Of a stretch of 64,000 nt of DNA, positions 43,462 to 52,445 are shown one piece after another (positions within the stretch are counted from its first letter, which is position 1; every line of letters starts with the position of its first letter). This DNA is from Nodularia sphaerocarpa UHCC 0038 (GTDB taxonomy: Bacteria > Cyanobacteriota > Cyanobacteriia > Cyanobacteriales > Nostocaceae). The position numbers were made by a program, and so were the translations under genes. The notes under the pieces were generated by a model. It saw only the letters and a list, made by a program, of their open reading frames with translations, had not been told where the DNA came from and searched no databases. The DNA lies in the NCBI RefSeq assembly GCF_022376295.1, contig NZ_CP060140.1, positions 872,356 through 936,355 of the forward strand, written 5' to 3'.

Positions 43462-43875
43462 ATGCTGCAAATTTCTGGTAAGATTATCATCCCCGATAGC
43501 GAAATCGAAATGAGCGCGATTCGCTCTCAAGGTGCAGGCGGTCAAAATGTCAACAAGGTTGCTACGGCCATCCACTTACGTTTTGACATTGAGGCTTCAT
43601 CATTACCCACTTTCTATAAACAGCAACTTTTGAAGTTAAATGACCGACGCATTACCCAGGAGGGAGTGATTGTAATTAAGGCTCAAGAACACCGCAGCCA
43701 GGAGCAAAACCGGGAAGAAGCTTTGCTACGGCTCAAACAACTGATTAAAAGCGCTGTCATACTGCCCCAAAAACGCAAACCCACCAAACCAACTCGCAGT
43801 TCTCAAAAAAAACGCCTTGATAGTAAAACTAAGCGAGGAGATATTAAGTCAATGAGGAGGCAGTCCATTGATTAA
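43462..43875 (+). CDS. arfB: Alternative ribosome-rescue factor B (peptidyl-tRNA hydrolase)
   Basis: A 137-residue protein of normal ArfB/YaeJ size. The release-factor-like domain has the GGQ motif (RSQGAGGQNVNKVATAIHLR, about 21-40). The C-terminus (about 100-137) is a highly basic Lys/Arg tail (PQKRKPTKPTRSSQKKRLDS) that enters the empty mRNA channel of stalled ribosomes. It frees ribosomes stuck on non-stop mRNAs by hydrolysing peptidyl-tRNA. A truncated duplicate of its 5' half is at 40082. Confidence 0.92.
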   Translation: MLQISGKIIIPDSEIEMSAIRSQGAGGQNVNKVATAIHLRFDIEASSLPTFYKQQLLKLNDRRITQEGVIVIKAQEHRSQEQNREEALLRLKQLIKSAVILPQKRKPTKPTRSSQKKRLDSKTKRGDIKSMRRQSID

Positions 43876-44038
43876 AAAGCAAATTCTGGGGTAAGCTTAC
43901 CTCGACCTAAAGGTACGAGGCTTTAGCCTCAGATTTGAATCATCGGGAACAAAGACATTTGCCCCTGCAATTGACAACTCATTCCCGGACTTTGCCCATT
44001 TGGTTGAGAATATTTTACAACAAGTCATGGGTAAGTGC

Positions 44039-44097
44039 GATGGGTAAAGCCCCGCCTTTCCTGGCGATGGCGCGGAGCGCCCGCTAAAAGCGATCGC
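44039..44097. repeat. Direct repeat flanking arfB, right copy
   Basis: GATGGGTAAAGCCCCGCCTT ... CTGGCGATGGCGCGGAGCG, ending AAAAGCGATCGC, three bases longer than the left copy. It abuts the start of the recognisable transposase remnant. Confidence 0.75.
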
Positions 44098-44674
44098 CAT
44101 CCTGATGCAGATTATGGTGTTCTCAATGGAATAGCACGGCAACGGGTCAATACTTCTTTTATTGAGAATTATTGGGATGATATGTTGCGAGTTGCAGGTT
44201 CTTTGAAGTTGGGAACGGTGAGCGCAACAGATATTATCCGAACTTTATACCTATTGAACTATATCGATGATGAGGCTTACCGTCGTCGAATTTTGACTCA
44301 GCTAAATCGGGGTGAAGGACGGCATGGGCTGGCCAGAGTTATATTTATTTCATGGTCAAAAGGGAGAGTTGCGCCAACGTTACCGGGAGGGACAAGAGGA
44401 CCAACTTTCTGCTTTGGGCTTGGTCGTTAATGCTTTGGTACTATGGAATACATATTATATGGATGCTTCACTGACTTCTATTGGCTCCCAACAGGGCATA
44501 AATCAAGAAGATGTTGCGCGGCTATCACCTTTGGGACATTCTCACATCAATATGTTGGGACGTTATCATTTCTCTTTGCCTGTTGCCGTTATGCAGGGGG
44601 AAATGCGATAGCGAAGCGCTGCTGCAAGCAGTTCGCTGCGTGATCCAAACGACCCTAATGAACAGGATGATTAG
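44098..44674 (+). pseudogene. tnpA: Decayed Tn3-family transposase, C-terminal remnant
   Basis: Reading from 44098, HPDADYGVLNGIARQRVNTS, then WDDMLRVAGSLKLGTVSATD and YLLNYIDDEAYRRRILTQLN match the C-terminal part of Tn3-type DDE transposases. The remnant is damaged in four ways: no N-terminus; an internal deletion (the usual helix between SATDIIR and TLYLLNY is missing); a frameshift near 44340-44352 between LARVIF and HGQKGELRQRYREGQEDQL; and an in-frame 33-bp repeat (44605-44637) that adds a stop codon just before RDPNDPNEQDD. The catalytic residues cannot all be present. It marks an old transposon end next to the biosynthetic cluster. Confidence 0.85.
44605..44637. repeat. 33-bp repeat, copy 2, inside the transposase remnant
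   Basis: Same unit as 43139-43171, with two differences. It is 11 codons long and sits between GEMR and RDPND of the transposase frame, with TAG as its first in-frame codon after Arg. Confidence 0.8.
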
Positions 44675-44761
44675 AATGCTTGTGTCGTAACCGTTTCAGC
44701 CTTAGCGTAACTTTCTGTACCGTTGCTCATTTCACCCCGGTACAGATGGGAGAAGATGGGG

Positions 44762-47700
44762 CTACCTCGGCTCCAAAGTATCCAAAAGATATTCCTGTAC
44801 TTGGGTAGGTGTCATTTGTTCAACTTGATCAAGTAATGCGGCAATTTCTTCTTTGCTTTCTGTTTCGCCAAGGTTAGACATAGCCAAAGCTTCTGTATCA
44901 TCAGTAACGAGTGATTGATTTTCTCTAATAATTTGGGCTATACCAGCAATGGTGGGTGATTCAAATAAGAATTGTCGCATAGGTAATTCCACTTCAAATT
45001 CTGACCGCAGTTGAGAAACTGCTTGAATAGCTAACAGCGAATGTCCTCCCAACTCGAAAAAGTTATCATGAATCCCTATCGGTGAGATTCCCAATAAATT
45101 CTCCATTACTTGGGTGACTCTGGATTCAATTTCATTGCTGGGGGAAACGTAAGTAGTGGCAATTTGGGGACGGGCGTGGTTAATTGCAGATATGCTATTT
45201 TCTGGAATCTGAGATTGTGGACGAGATTCTAAGTCTATGGGAGAAACGGTGATTTGTGCGGCTACAGGTTGAGCTAAAATTCTTTGTGTAACTTGCCAAA
45301 CTTCCTGGGGAGTCATGGCTAAATCTACGAGGGCTGCACCTGTGGGAGTAGTGATTTCTGCTAAACTGACGGCATCCCAGTTAATACTAATCCAAGGTGT
45401 GTTACTGTTTTGACTACGTTGATGAGATATAGCATCCATAAAGTAGTTAGCCCCAGCATAAGCAGCAAAGCCAATCCCACCAACCACAGCCGAGAGAGAT
45501 GATTGTAAAAGGAAGAAGTCCAGGGGTTGATTTTTTAGTGCTGCTTCTAACGTCAGCAAACCGTGAATTTTCGTATGGAATTGTTTCTCACACTCATCCA
45601 TTGTCAGATTACGAATCAAACAACTAGCGCGATCGCCCATTGCAGCAGCGTGAATCACACCGTTAATTGTACCAAATTGAGTGAGGGAATGAGCGATCGC
45701 CTCCTCAACTTGATCAATCTCGGCTAAGTCAACACTGCTAAACAAAAATTCACATCCCTGAGCCTGTAAAGCTTGTAGTTGTTGAATACAATGACTAACA
45801 GAATCTTGACGACCGTGGGTAGCCAGCCAATTATCCCATTGTTTTGGCTGCGGTAAATCTGAACGTCCTAAAAACACCAACTTAGCCTTCACCGTAGCAG
45901 ATAGGAACTTAGCATAAATCAACCCTAAACCTTCCACCAAATCCCCAGCAATCACATATACACCCCCTGAAATCAGAGGTAGTTGAGTAACTTCAGGATC
46001 AGGTAAAGAAATCGGTGTAAATTCTTGTAACCAGCGAGTTTTACCGCGATAAGCAATACCCCTCCCCAACCCTCCCCTTGCTAAGGGGAGGGTGTCCGAT
46101 AGGACGGGTGGGGTAGTTATTTCCTTAACTATTTGCTGTAAATTAATATTAGAAATAGAGACATCAATATGTTGACAAGTCAAATTCGGATATTCTTGGG
46201 GAATTACCTTGACTAAACCCAGAATTGTCGCATCATCAGTATTAAGAGTTTCATTACCCAAAACATTTTGTACTTGTTGAGTCAATACATAAATTCGCAC
46301 AGATGGAGATGATGACGATAAAGCCTGAATTAGCCAAAGTAAACTGTAAAAACCAAGATTTTGCTGTTGTTGAAAATTCGTCAGTTCTTGAAGAGTCCAT
46401 AAATGCAAAATTACATCAGGTAACTGATCATCTGTTTGTAATTGTAACCAAAGTGTTTTGTAGTCTTCAGGGTGATGAAGTGCGATCGTATAATTATCAC
46501 CTTCTTGAGTAAATCCTTCTCCAGGTTTGACAGTTATTACATCCTGTCCTATTTCCTCAAGTTGCTGTACTAACTGTTCACCAACGCCCCCAGCATGACA
46601 AAATACCAAATAACGCTGTTTATTTAGAGGAGCGGCAGAACGCAATAGAGGCTTTTGTCTCCAAGAAGGCAAATAAAACCAATTTGAGATATCTTCCTGC
46701 TTCTGAAGGGTTTTAGAGCTAGTAGAAGTAGTTTCTAATAATGGATACCGTTCCACCCAGTAGCGTTGACGTTCAAAAGGGTAAGTAGGTAGAGGTAATC
46801 GTCGGCGTTGTTGTTCAGTGTAAAATTCTGCCCAATTCACACTCACACCCCTCAACCAAAGCTGTCCCAAAGTTTTGCAAATCAAAGCCACATCAGATTG
46901 ATGATCTTGGGGATGCCGTCCAGATGATAAAGTTGGATGTGCATCAGGAAATTGTCTAACTAAATTACTCAAAGTTTGACCAAAACCAACTTCTAATAAA
47001 ACCTGATTAGGTGTTTGTTGGAGTTGAGTAATTCCCTCAGCAAATCGCACAGGTTGACGCAAATGAGTCGCCCAATAATTAGGATTTGTAGCTTGTTCTG
47101 AAGTTATCCAAGTTCCAGTCACATTAGAAATAAAAGGAATTTGGGGAGAACAAAGTTGAATATTTTGGAAAATTTCCGTCAAAGGAGTAACAGCACTTAC
47201 CATCAAAGGTGAGTGAAAAGCGTGGGAAGTATGTAAACGCCGATGAGGAATATTTTCATTTTCTAACCGTTTTTCTAAGAGATTAATCGCTGCTTCCGTT
47301 CCCGACACAACACATAACTGCGGTGCGTTATACACAGAAATCACTAAATCATCTGTTAGCAAAACTTGCAATTTCTCAGCAGCCAGAGAAACAGAAAGCA
47401 TCACTCCTGACGGGCATTTTTGCATCAATTTTCCGCGCTGTGCAACTATTAGCAAAGCATCAGCTAAAGTGAATACACCAGCTAAAATCGCCGCCACATA
47501 TTCACCTATACTATGACCAATCATTGCCTGTGGCTGAATACCATAAGATAACCAGAGTTTAGCCAAGGCGTATTCTACTACAAATAGTGCAGGTTGGGCA
47601 TAAGCAGTTTGGGTAAGTAAGGAAACTTGCTCTGCTACTTCTTTATCTTTTTCGACAAAGAGAATAGAACGCAAATCTAAACCTAAATGTGGAGTTAATA

Positions 47701-49480
47701 ATTCACAGCAACGGTCAATTTCTGTACGAAAAACTGCTTCTGTGGCGTACAGTTCTTGTCCCATATTTACATATTGGCTACCCTGTCCAGGAAACATAAA
47801 CACAAGACCAGGTTCAGTATTTTCTGGAGAATGACTCAAAAGTTGGGAAGCATCAAGTCCTGTGAGTATTTCCATTGCTTGCGCTGGAGTTTGACAAACT
47901 AAGCAGCGACGATGGCTAAATGCTCTTCTACCAATTTGGAGAGTGTAAGCTACATCTGCAACATCCACATCAGGAAATTGTTGGAAATATTCAGTGAAAT
48001 TTTTGGTTGCTGTTTCTAAAGCTGATAGAGTTTTTGCTGATAGTGTCAGCAAATGCCAAGGACGGGAACTATTAGCAGATAATAATGTTGGTGCTTCCTC
48101 TAAAATTGCATGAGCATTAGTTCCACCCATACCAAAAGAACTCACACCTGCTCTTCTAGGATATTCATTATTTGTCCAAGATGTTAACTGAGTATTCACC
48201 AAAAATGGACTATTGGCAAAATCAATTTGGGGATTTGCCGCAGTAAAATTTAAACTGGGGGGAATTTGTTGATGTTTGAGAATTAGGGCTGTTTTAATTA
48301 AACCACTTATACCCGCAGCCGCATCCAAATGACCAATATTAGTTTTTACTGAACCAATCGTACAAAACTGTTTTTTATGGGTATGTGGAGAAAATGCTTT
48401 AGTCAAAGCCGCAATTTCAATAGGATCTCCTAAAGCTGTTCCAGTACCGTGAGTTTCAATATATTTAATTGTCTCTGGATTGATTTTTGATTTTGCCAAA
48501 GCAGTCGCTATAGCTTTCGCTTGTCCTGTGACACTGGGTGCAGTCAAACCAACTTTTTGCGAACCATCATTATTAATTGCAGTAGCTTTGATAATTGCAT
48601 AAATATGGTCGCCATCTTTAATAGCATCCCGCAGTCGTTTCAGAACAACAATACCCACACCATTACCAAAAACTGTACCTTTAGCATTTACATCAAAAGC
48701 ACGACAATAACCATCTGGAGAAAGCACACCATCTTCTTGATAAAGATAACCTGTCTTTTCCCCTGAACCGATAGATACCCCACCAGCTAGAGCTATATCA
48801 CATTCTCGACCGAGTAAACTTTGAGCAGCAAGATGTACACTTACTAAAGAAGTAGAACAACCAGTTTGAACACCACAACTCGGTCCAGTTAAATTCAATT
48901 TATAAGATACACGAGTAGGCATTAAACCCATCACATTACTAATGACAACCTGCACATTATTGACAGAATCACGGTAATGAGAATTACTAGATAAATTGAC
49001 AAGATAACTATTAAGTGCAGCCCCAGCATAAACAGAAATACTTCCTGAATATTGCTGTGAATCATAACCAGCATTTTCTAACGCTTCCCAAGCACATTCT
49101 AAAAATACACGATGCTGAGGATCAAGAATTTCCGCTTCTCTGGGAGAATAACCAAAAAAAGCCGCATCAAATTGGTCAATTCCTGAGAAACTAGCATAAG
49201 CCCGGACATAATGCGGATTTTGTAAATCTTCCGGCTTTACCCCATTCGCTAATAATTCCTCATCATTTAAAAACTCAATCGAGTTAACACCATTTTTAAG
49301 ATTATGCCAAAACTCATCTAAATTTCTAGCACCAGGGAACCGCCCCGCCATCCCAATAATAGCGATTTGCTCAGATTTTTCTAACTCCACCGCTTCTAAC
49401 TTAATTCTAGCATCCTTAAGTGCAGCCAAAATACGCTCAGATGCAGGGTGATTTTTAATCTCATCAATGGAATAATTCAT
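44762..49480 (-). CDS. Type I modular polyketide synthase (KS-AT-KR-ACP)
   Basis: A 1572-residue single-module PKS. KS (about 37-460): nucleophile Cys in QTGCSTSLVSVH (about 207), HGTGT and NIGHLD His residues. AT (about 550-860): GHSIGEY (Ser about 656) and HAFHS, pointing to malonyl-CoA. KR (about 1170-1390): the Ser/Tyr region LLQSSLSAVVGG / AAYAGAN is normal, but the nucleotide-binding loop is AGDLVEGLG instead of TGGLGGIG. ACP (about 1450-1525): FFELGGHSLLAIQ carries the phosphopantetheine Ser. No TE follows; the C-terminus ends in a short docking-like tail. A palindromic repeat is inserted in frame just before the KR. It is the last gene of the cluster. Confidence 0.96.
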   Translation of the reverse strand: MNYSIDEIKNHPASERILAALKDARIKLEAVELEKSEQIAIIGMAGRFPGARNLDEFWHNLKNGVNSIEFLNDEELLANGVKPEDLQNPHYVRAYASFSGIDQFDAAFFGYSPREAEILDPQHRVFLECAWEALENAGYDSQQYSGSISVYAGAALNSYLVNLSSNSHYRDSVNNVQVVISNVMGLMPTRVSYKLNLTGPSCGVQTGCSTSLVSVHLAAQSLLGRECDIALAGGVSIGSGEKTGYLYQEDGVLSPDGYCRAFDVNAKGTVFGNGVGIVVLKRLRDAIKDGDHIYAIIKATAINNDGSQKVGLTAPSVTGQAKAIATALAKSKINPETIKYIETHGTGTALGDPIEIAALTKAFSPHTHKKQFCTIGSVKTNIGHLDAAAGISGLIKTALILKHQQIPPSLNFTAANPQIDFANSPFLVNTQLTSWTNNEYPRRAGVSSFGMGGTNAHAILEEAPTLLSANSSRPWHLLTLSAKTLSALETATKNFTEYFQQFPDVDVADVAYTLQIGRRAFSHRRCLVCQTPAQAMEILTGLDASQLLSHSPENTEPGLVFMFPGQGSQYVNMGQELYATEAVFRTEIDRCCELLTPHLGLDLRSILFVEKDKEVAEQVSLLTQTAYAQPALFVVEYALAKLWLSYGIQPQAMIGHSIGEYVAAILAGVFTLADALLIVAQRGKLMQKCPSGVMLSVSLAAEKLQVLLTDDLVISVYNAPQLCVVSGTEAAINLLEKRLENENIPHRRLHTSHAFHSPLMVSAVTPLTEIFQNIQLCSPQIPFISNVTGTWITSEQATNPNYWATHLRQPVRFAEGITQLQQTPNQVLLEVGFGQTLSNLVRQFPDAHPTLSSGRHPQDHQSDVALICKTLGQLWLRGVSVNWAEFYTEQQRRRLPLPTYPFERQRYWVERYPLLETTSTSSKTLQKQEDISNWFYLPSWRQKPLLRSAAPLNKQRYLVFCHAGGVGEQLVQQLEEIGQDVITVKPGEGFTQEGDNYTIALHHPEDYKTLWLQLQTDDQLPDVILHLWTLQELTNFQQQQNLGFYSLLWLIQALSSSSPSVRIYVLTQQVQNVLGNETLNTDDATILGLVKVIPQEYPNLTCQHIDVSISNINLQQIVKEITTPPVLSDTLPLARGGLGRGIAYRGKTRWLQEFTPISLPDPEVTQLPLISGGVYVIAGDLVEGLGLIYAKFLSATVKAKLVFLGRSDLPQPKQWDNWLATHGRQDSVSHCIQQLQALQAQGCEFLFSSVDLAEIDQVEEAIAHSLTQFGTINGVIHAAAMGDRASCLIRNLTMDECEKQFHTKIHGLLTLEAALKNQPLDFFLLQSSLSAVVGGIGFAAYAGANYFMDAISHQRSQNSNTPWISINWDAVSLAEITTPTGAALVDLAMTPQEVWQVTQRILAQPVAAQITVSPIDLESRPQSQIPENSISAINHARPQIATTYVSPSNEIESRVTQVMENLLGISPIGIHDNFFELGGHSLLAIQAVSQLRSEFEVELPMRQFLFESPTIAGIAQIIRENQSLVTDDTEALAMSNLGETESKEEIAALLDQVEQMTPTQVQEYLLDTLEPR

Positions 49481-49558
49481 AATTTCTCTACTCTTAAAAA
49501 ATCTCTAATAAAAAACTTATAAATCTTACTCTGCGCCACCCTGCGGGAAAGCTTTCAG

Positions 49559-50131
49559 CTAACTGCGCCTCTGCGTGAGATAATCCTCCATATTTTCAGG
49601 ATTAATAAACTGACAGCGACTCCGCGCAAAAGCATCTAAAACATCAACAGCACAACTACGCTCAAATCGCAAACTCCCTTTTTCTTCACCACCGAATTTT
49701 TGACAAACTGCGCGATGAGAAGAAGCCAGATAAAGATAAGCATCAACAAACTCTTGATGTTGCTCTTTTAATTCTATTGGTAAATTAGCAAAATGGGGGC
49801 GCAACTGCTTCCAAACTTTGATGAGAACTGAATGTTCCCAGGACATTAAACCACTAAAATCATGAGATTTAACTTCAGGAGGCATCATTGAAGGACGAAT
49901 TTGTGCATCATACAATTCAGGACTTAAGCTACCTGCTAATTGCATAGCTGCACCTGATGCTAACATTAATTTTGTGGCAGCTTCTAATTCTGTTTGTGCT
50001 TCTGCTAAGTTTCCTTGTGTGAGCCATAGTTCAAAGCGACGCAAACAAATAATTAATCCTTGAATATTAATAAAAAATGACCAGTGAAAACCTTTCCAAA
50101 TTTCTTGTGCTTCAATTTTCAAGTTGTTCAT
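49559..50131 (-). CDS. Cluster-embedded protein of unknown function (190 aa)
   Basis: A 190-residue, helix-rich protein. QGLIICLRRFELWLTQGNLA near the N-terminus and LEAATKLMLASGAAMQLAGS suggest a helical bundle or TPR-like start. The C-terminal half has SLRFERSCAVDVLDAFARSR. There is no signal peptide or transmembrane segment. Its ATG overlaps the stop of the previous gene by four bases (ATGA), so the two are translationally coupled. It is part of the NRPS/PKS operon. I do not recognise the family. Confidence 0.75.
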   Translation of the reverse strand: MNNLKIEAQEIWKGFHWSFFINIQGLIICLRRFELWLTQGNLAEAQTELEAATKLMLASGAAMQLAGSLSPELYDAQIRPSMMPPEVKSHDFSGLMSWEHSVLIKVWKQLRPHFANLPIELKEQHQEFVDAYLYLASSHRAVCQKFGGEEKGSLRFERSCAVDVLDAFARSRCQFINPENMEDYLTQRRS

Positions 50132-50574
50132 AACTCTAGTTCAAGCTGAAAAACTCGCCCTAATAAATAAATATAAGTTAGAAAACCTTCTCGTTGTAAA
50201 TTGATTTGAGTTACATCTAAGTTGACGTTACTTTGATTTAAGCATAAAAATGTTTTAATTGTGGCTAACAAACTTTTTACTAAACATATTTCTGGTTCGG
50301 TGGTTTGGATATGATTTACTTGAAAGTAAGTATCAAATTCTTCAATTTCCCAGTATTTTAATACTGTATTTGTCGATGTTATTTCGGGGGTGAATACATC
50401 ATATATTTCTAATTCCATGATCAGATTTTCAATGATGGTGATATTCTGTTGAATATTGGGTTGAGTTAGTGCTGTTAATAGTTCTTTCAGGACTTTTTGA
50501 ATTTGAATTTGATTGTTTTGAGTTAGGTTGCTTTTGATAGGGAGTTCCCAGGGGGTTAGGAGTTCTAGTTTCAT
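50128..50574 (-). CDS. Cluster-embedded protein of unknown function (148 aa)
   Basis: A 148-residue protein starting MKLELLTPWELPIKSNLTQN. I start at the ATG at 50574; a longer frame to 50691 adds 39 residues encoded by a repeat (TTAACGCAAAGG-GCGGAGG), so I reject it. It has a helical centre with several Gln-rich stretches and a hydrophobic C-terminus (REGFLTYIYLLGRVFQLELE). It couples to the following gene by an ATGA overlap. Function unknown. Confidence 0.7.
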   Translation of the reverse strand: MKLELLTPWELPIKSNLTQNNQIQIQKVLKELLTALTQPNIQQNITIIENLIMELEIYDVFTPEITSTNTVLKYWEIEEFDTYFQVNHIQTTEPEICLVKSLLATIKTFLCLNQSNVNLDVTQINLQREGFLTYIYLLGRVFQLELEL

Positions 50575-50636
50575 GTTGAGGTTTGGGTTTTTAACGCAAA
50601 GGGGCGCGGAGGTTAACGCAAAGGTTCGCGGAGGTT

Positions 50637-50882
50637 TTATGAGGTGGTGGGAATGGTAAATTGTAAGGTTTGTTGACAAAATTCTTGCCATTCGGGGGTG
50701 ATATGATCAAATATGATATTTTGATCGAGATAAATTCCTGTTGTTACTACATAGTTTTCTTGTATGTAGAGAATGCTATCTTCTGTTAGTTCTTCTTGGA
50801 GGTTTGGTTGTTCTTGCCAGTTTTTATATTGACGCAGTTGTTGTAGTAGATAAGCTTTGCAGTATTTTCCGATTTGTGGCAT
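50637..50882 (-). CDS. Cluster-embedded small protein of unknown function (81 aa)
   Basis: An 81-residue protein: MPQIGKYCKAYLLQQLRQYK, then SILYIQENYVVTTGIYLDQN and a C-terminal LQFTIPTTS. It starts 16 bases after the aminotransferase stop, so co-transcription is very likely. It has no membrane segment or known motif; it might be a small accessory or carrier-interacting protein. It is not an ACP (no GGxS). Confidence 0.65.
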   Translation of the reverse strand: MPQIGKYCKAYLLQQLRQYKNWQEQPNLQEELTEDSILYIQENYVVTTGIYLDQNIIFDHITPEWQEFCQQTLQFTIPTTS

Positions 50883-50897
50883 GGTTTTCTTGCTATT

Positions 50898-52373
50898 TTA
50901 GTTGTTGATAAATCCTTGGGTTTGCAATTCTTTAATACTCTCGATAAATGCTTTTTTGATGAGGTTAATATCTTCGTCGGTGTGTGCTGTGGAAAGAAAT
51001 CCGCCTTTGTCTCCTTGACGCAGGTGTATTCCTTTTTCTATGAGATGATAGGAAAGTAGATTCATCGCCATTGGGGAAACTGCACTTTGGGAAGTAGCTA
51101 CAGCAAAAAATGACCCAAAGCTGGTAAACTTAATAGCTATACCCTGTTGTGTCAAATCAGCGTTTAAATCACTGACAAGCTGCGTAGTCCGTTCATTTAA
51201 AGCTTGGTGTAATGCAATACGTGATGTTTTGAGATGTTGTAACGTGGCATGGGCGGCGGCGAGAGCGAGGGGATGTTTACAAAATGTCCCAGCAAAGAAG
51301 GTTGTGGGGACTTGAGGCGCGGAATCATCACCAAATTGCCATTGTCCACCATCTATGTAATTCATATAACTTGCTTTGCCAGCAATTACCGAAAGTGGTA
51401 GCCCACCTCCAACTATTTTGCTATATGTAGCAATGTCTGCTTTTACACCAAAATGTGCTTGCGCTCCTCCGGGGTGAATGCGAAAACCTGTCACCATTTC
51501 ATCAAAAATTAGGACTATTCCCAGTTCTTGAGTGACTTGTCGCAGGTGTTGCAGAAATTCGCGGGGTTGGAGTTCGGGAAAACGGCTTTGTACAGGTTCT
51601 ACTAAAACAGCTGCAATTTCTTGGCGGTGTTTGCGAATTAAGTTTAAGGAATTTTCATTACCGTATTCTAAAATCAGCACGTCATCGGCTGCACTGGGGG
51701 GAATACCTGGGGCTGCGGGTACGGCTTTGGGGTTGAGGTTGGCGGCTAAACCTGCTTGAATTGGCTGTAATAGTTTACCAAGAAAACTGCCCGATTTCGC
51801 TGCCATGACGCGAAGAGCCGCTTTTTTAGCATACTCTGTCATTGTTGCCCGTACAAGTACAGCATCAAAATGTCCGTGATAGGAATTGGTGAAAATCACT
51901 ATTTTTGAACGTTTTGTAGCGGCGCGGGCTATACGTACAGCCGTCATTACTGCTTCTGTGCCTGTGTTGCTAAAGGTGACGCGTTCTGCACCTGTTAATT
52001 CACTGATGAGTTGGGCTACTTCTCCAGCTATTGTATTTTGGACACCAATGTGCATTCCTCGTTGTAGTTGTTCGGTGATGGCTGTTTGGATGAATGGGGG
52101 GTTATGTCCAAATAAATTAGTTCCTAACCCCATGAGAATGTCTATGTATTCGTTTCCATCAATATCCCACAGTCGAGAACCATTAGATTTTTCTACAGCA
52201 ATGGGGTAGCAAAGTTCTTTGATTTCTGGGGTAAATTTGATGCCAATCGAGGTTTTATCGGCTAATATTTGCCGATGTTTTTGGGCTAGGTTTTTGGAGG
52301 CTTGGGTACGTTGAGTGTACTTTTGGATGAATGTTTCTAGATACTGTTGTGGGGGGTTTTTCGTTGTTATCAT
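50898..52373 (-). CDS. Class III PLP-dependent aminotransferase (GSAM-like, cluster type)
   Basis: A 491-residue fold-type I PLP enzyme related to glutamate-1-semialdehyde aminomutase and to the AMT domains of NRPS/PKS systems. GLGTNLFGHNPPFI is near 81 and the cofactor region is TFSNTGTEAVMTAVRIARAA. IFDEMVTGFRIHPGGAQAHF carries the Asp that contacts the pyridine N, and ATYSKIVGGGLP carries the Schiff-base Lys (about 317). The likely job is to convert an enzyme- or product-bound aldehyde or beta-keto group to an amine. It sits between a methyltransferase and three small genes. Confidence 0.9.
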   Translation of the reverse strand: MITTKNPPQQYLETFIQKYTQRTQASKNLAQKHRQILADKTSIGIKFTPEIKELCYPIAVEKSNGSRLWDIDGNEYIDILMGLGTNLFGHNPPFIQTAITEQLQRGMHIGVQNTIAGEVAQLISELTGAERVTFSNTGTEAVMTAVRIARAATKRSKIVIFTNSYHGHFDAVLVRATMTEYAKKAALRVMAAKSGSFLGKLLQPIQAGLAANLNPKAVPAAPGIPPSAADDVLILEYGNENSLNLIRKHRQEIAAVLVEPVQSRFPELQPREFLQHLRQVTQELGIVLIFDEMVTGFRIHPGGAQAHFGVKADIATYSKIVGGGLPLSVIAGKASYMNYIDGGQWQFGDDSAPQVPTTFFAGTFCKHPLALAAAHATLQHLKTSRIALHQALNERTTQLVSDLNADLTQQGIAIKFTSFGSFFAVATSQSAVSPMAMNLLSYHLIEKGIHLRQGDKGGFLSTAHTDEDINLIKKAFIESIKELQTQGFINN

Positions 52374-52445
52374 GGGTGTTTTTTTCGCGCATCAGCGAAG
52401 CGAAGTACGAAGTACGTTAGGCGCAAAGGCGCAAAGGAAGAAAGG

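Noticed and set aside
43170..43490. 106-residue minus-strand ORF upstream of arfB
   Set aside because: It crosses the GATGGGCAAAGCCCCGCC direct repeat and has no coding character; the plus-strand remnant LADAAKQLGGKHWLVFKKYR looks more natural, but I cannot identify it.
43897..44142. 81-residue minus-strand ORF
   Set aside because: Part of it (GNELSIAGANVFVPDDSNLR) looks protein-like, but it crosses a repeat and the transposase remnant. It may be another gene fragment; not supportable.
50575..50691. N-terminal extension of the 148-residue cluster protein
   Set aside because: It is encoded by TTAACGCAAAGG-GCGGAGG repeats; the ATG at 50574 starts a cleaner protein.
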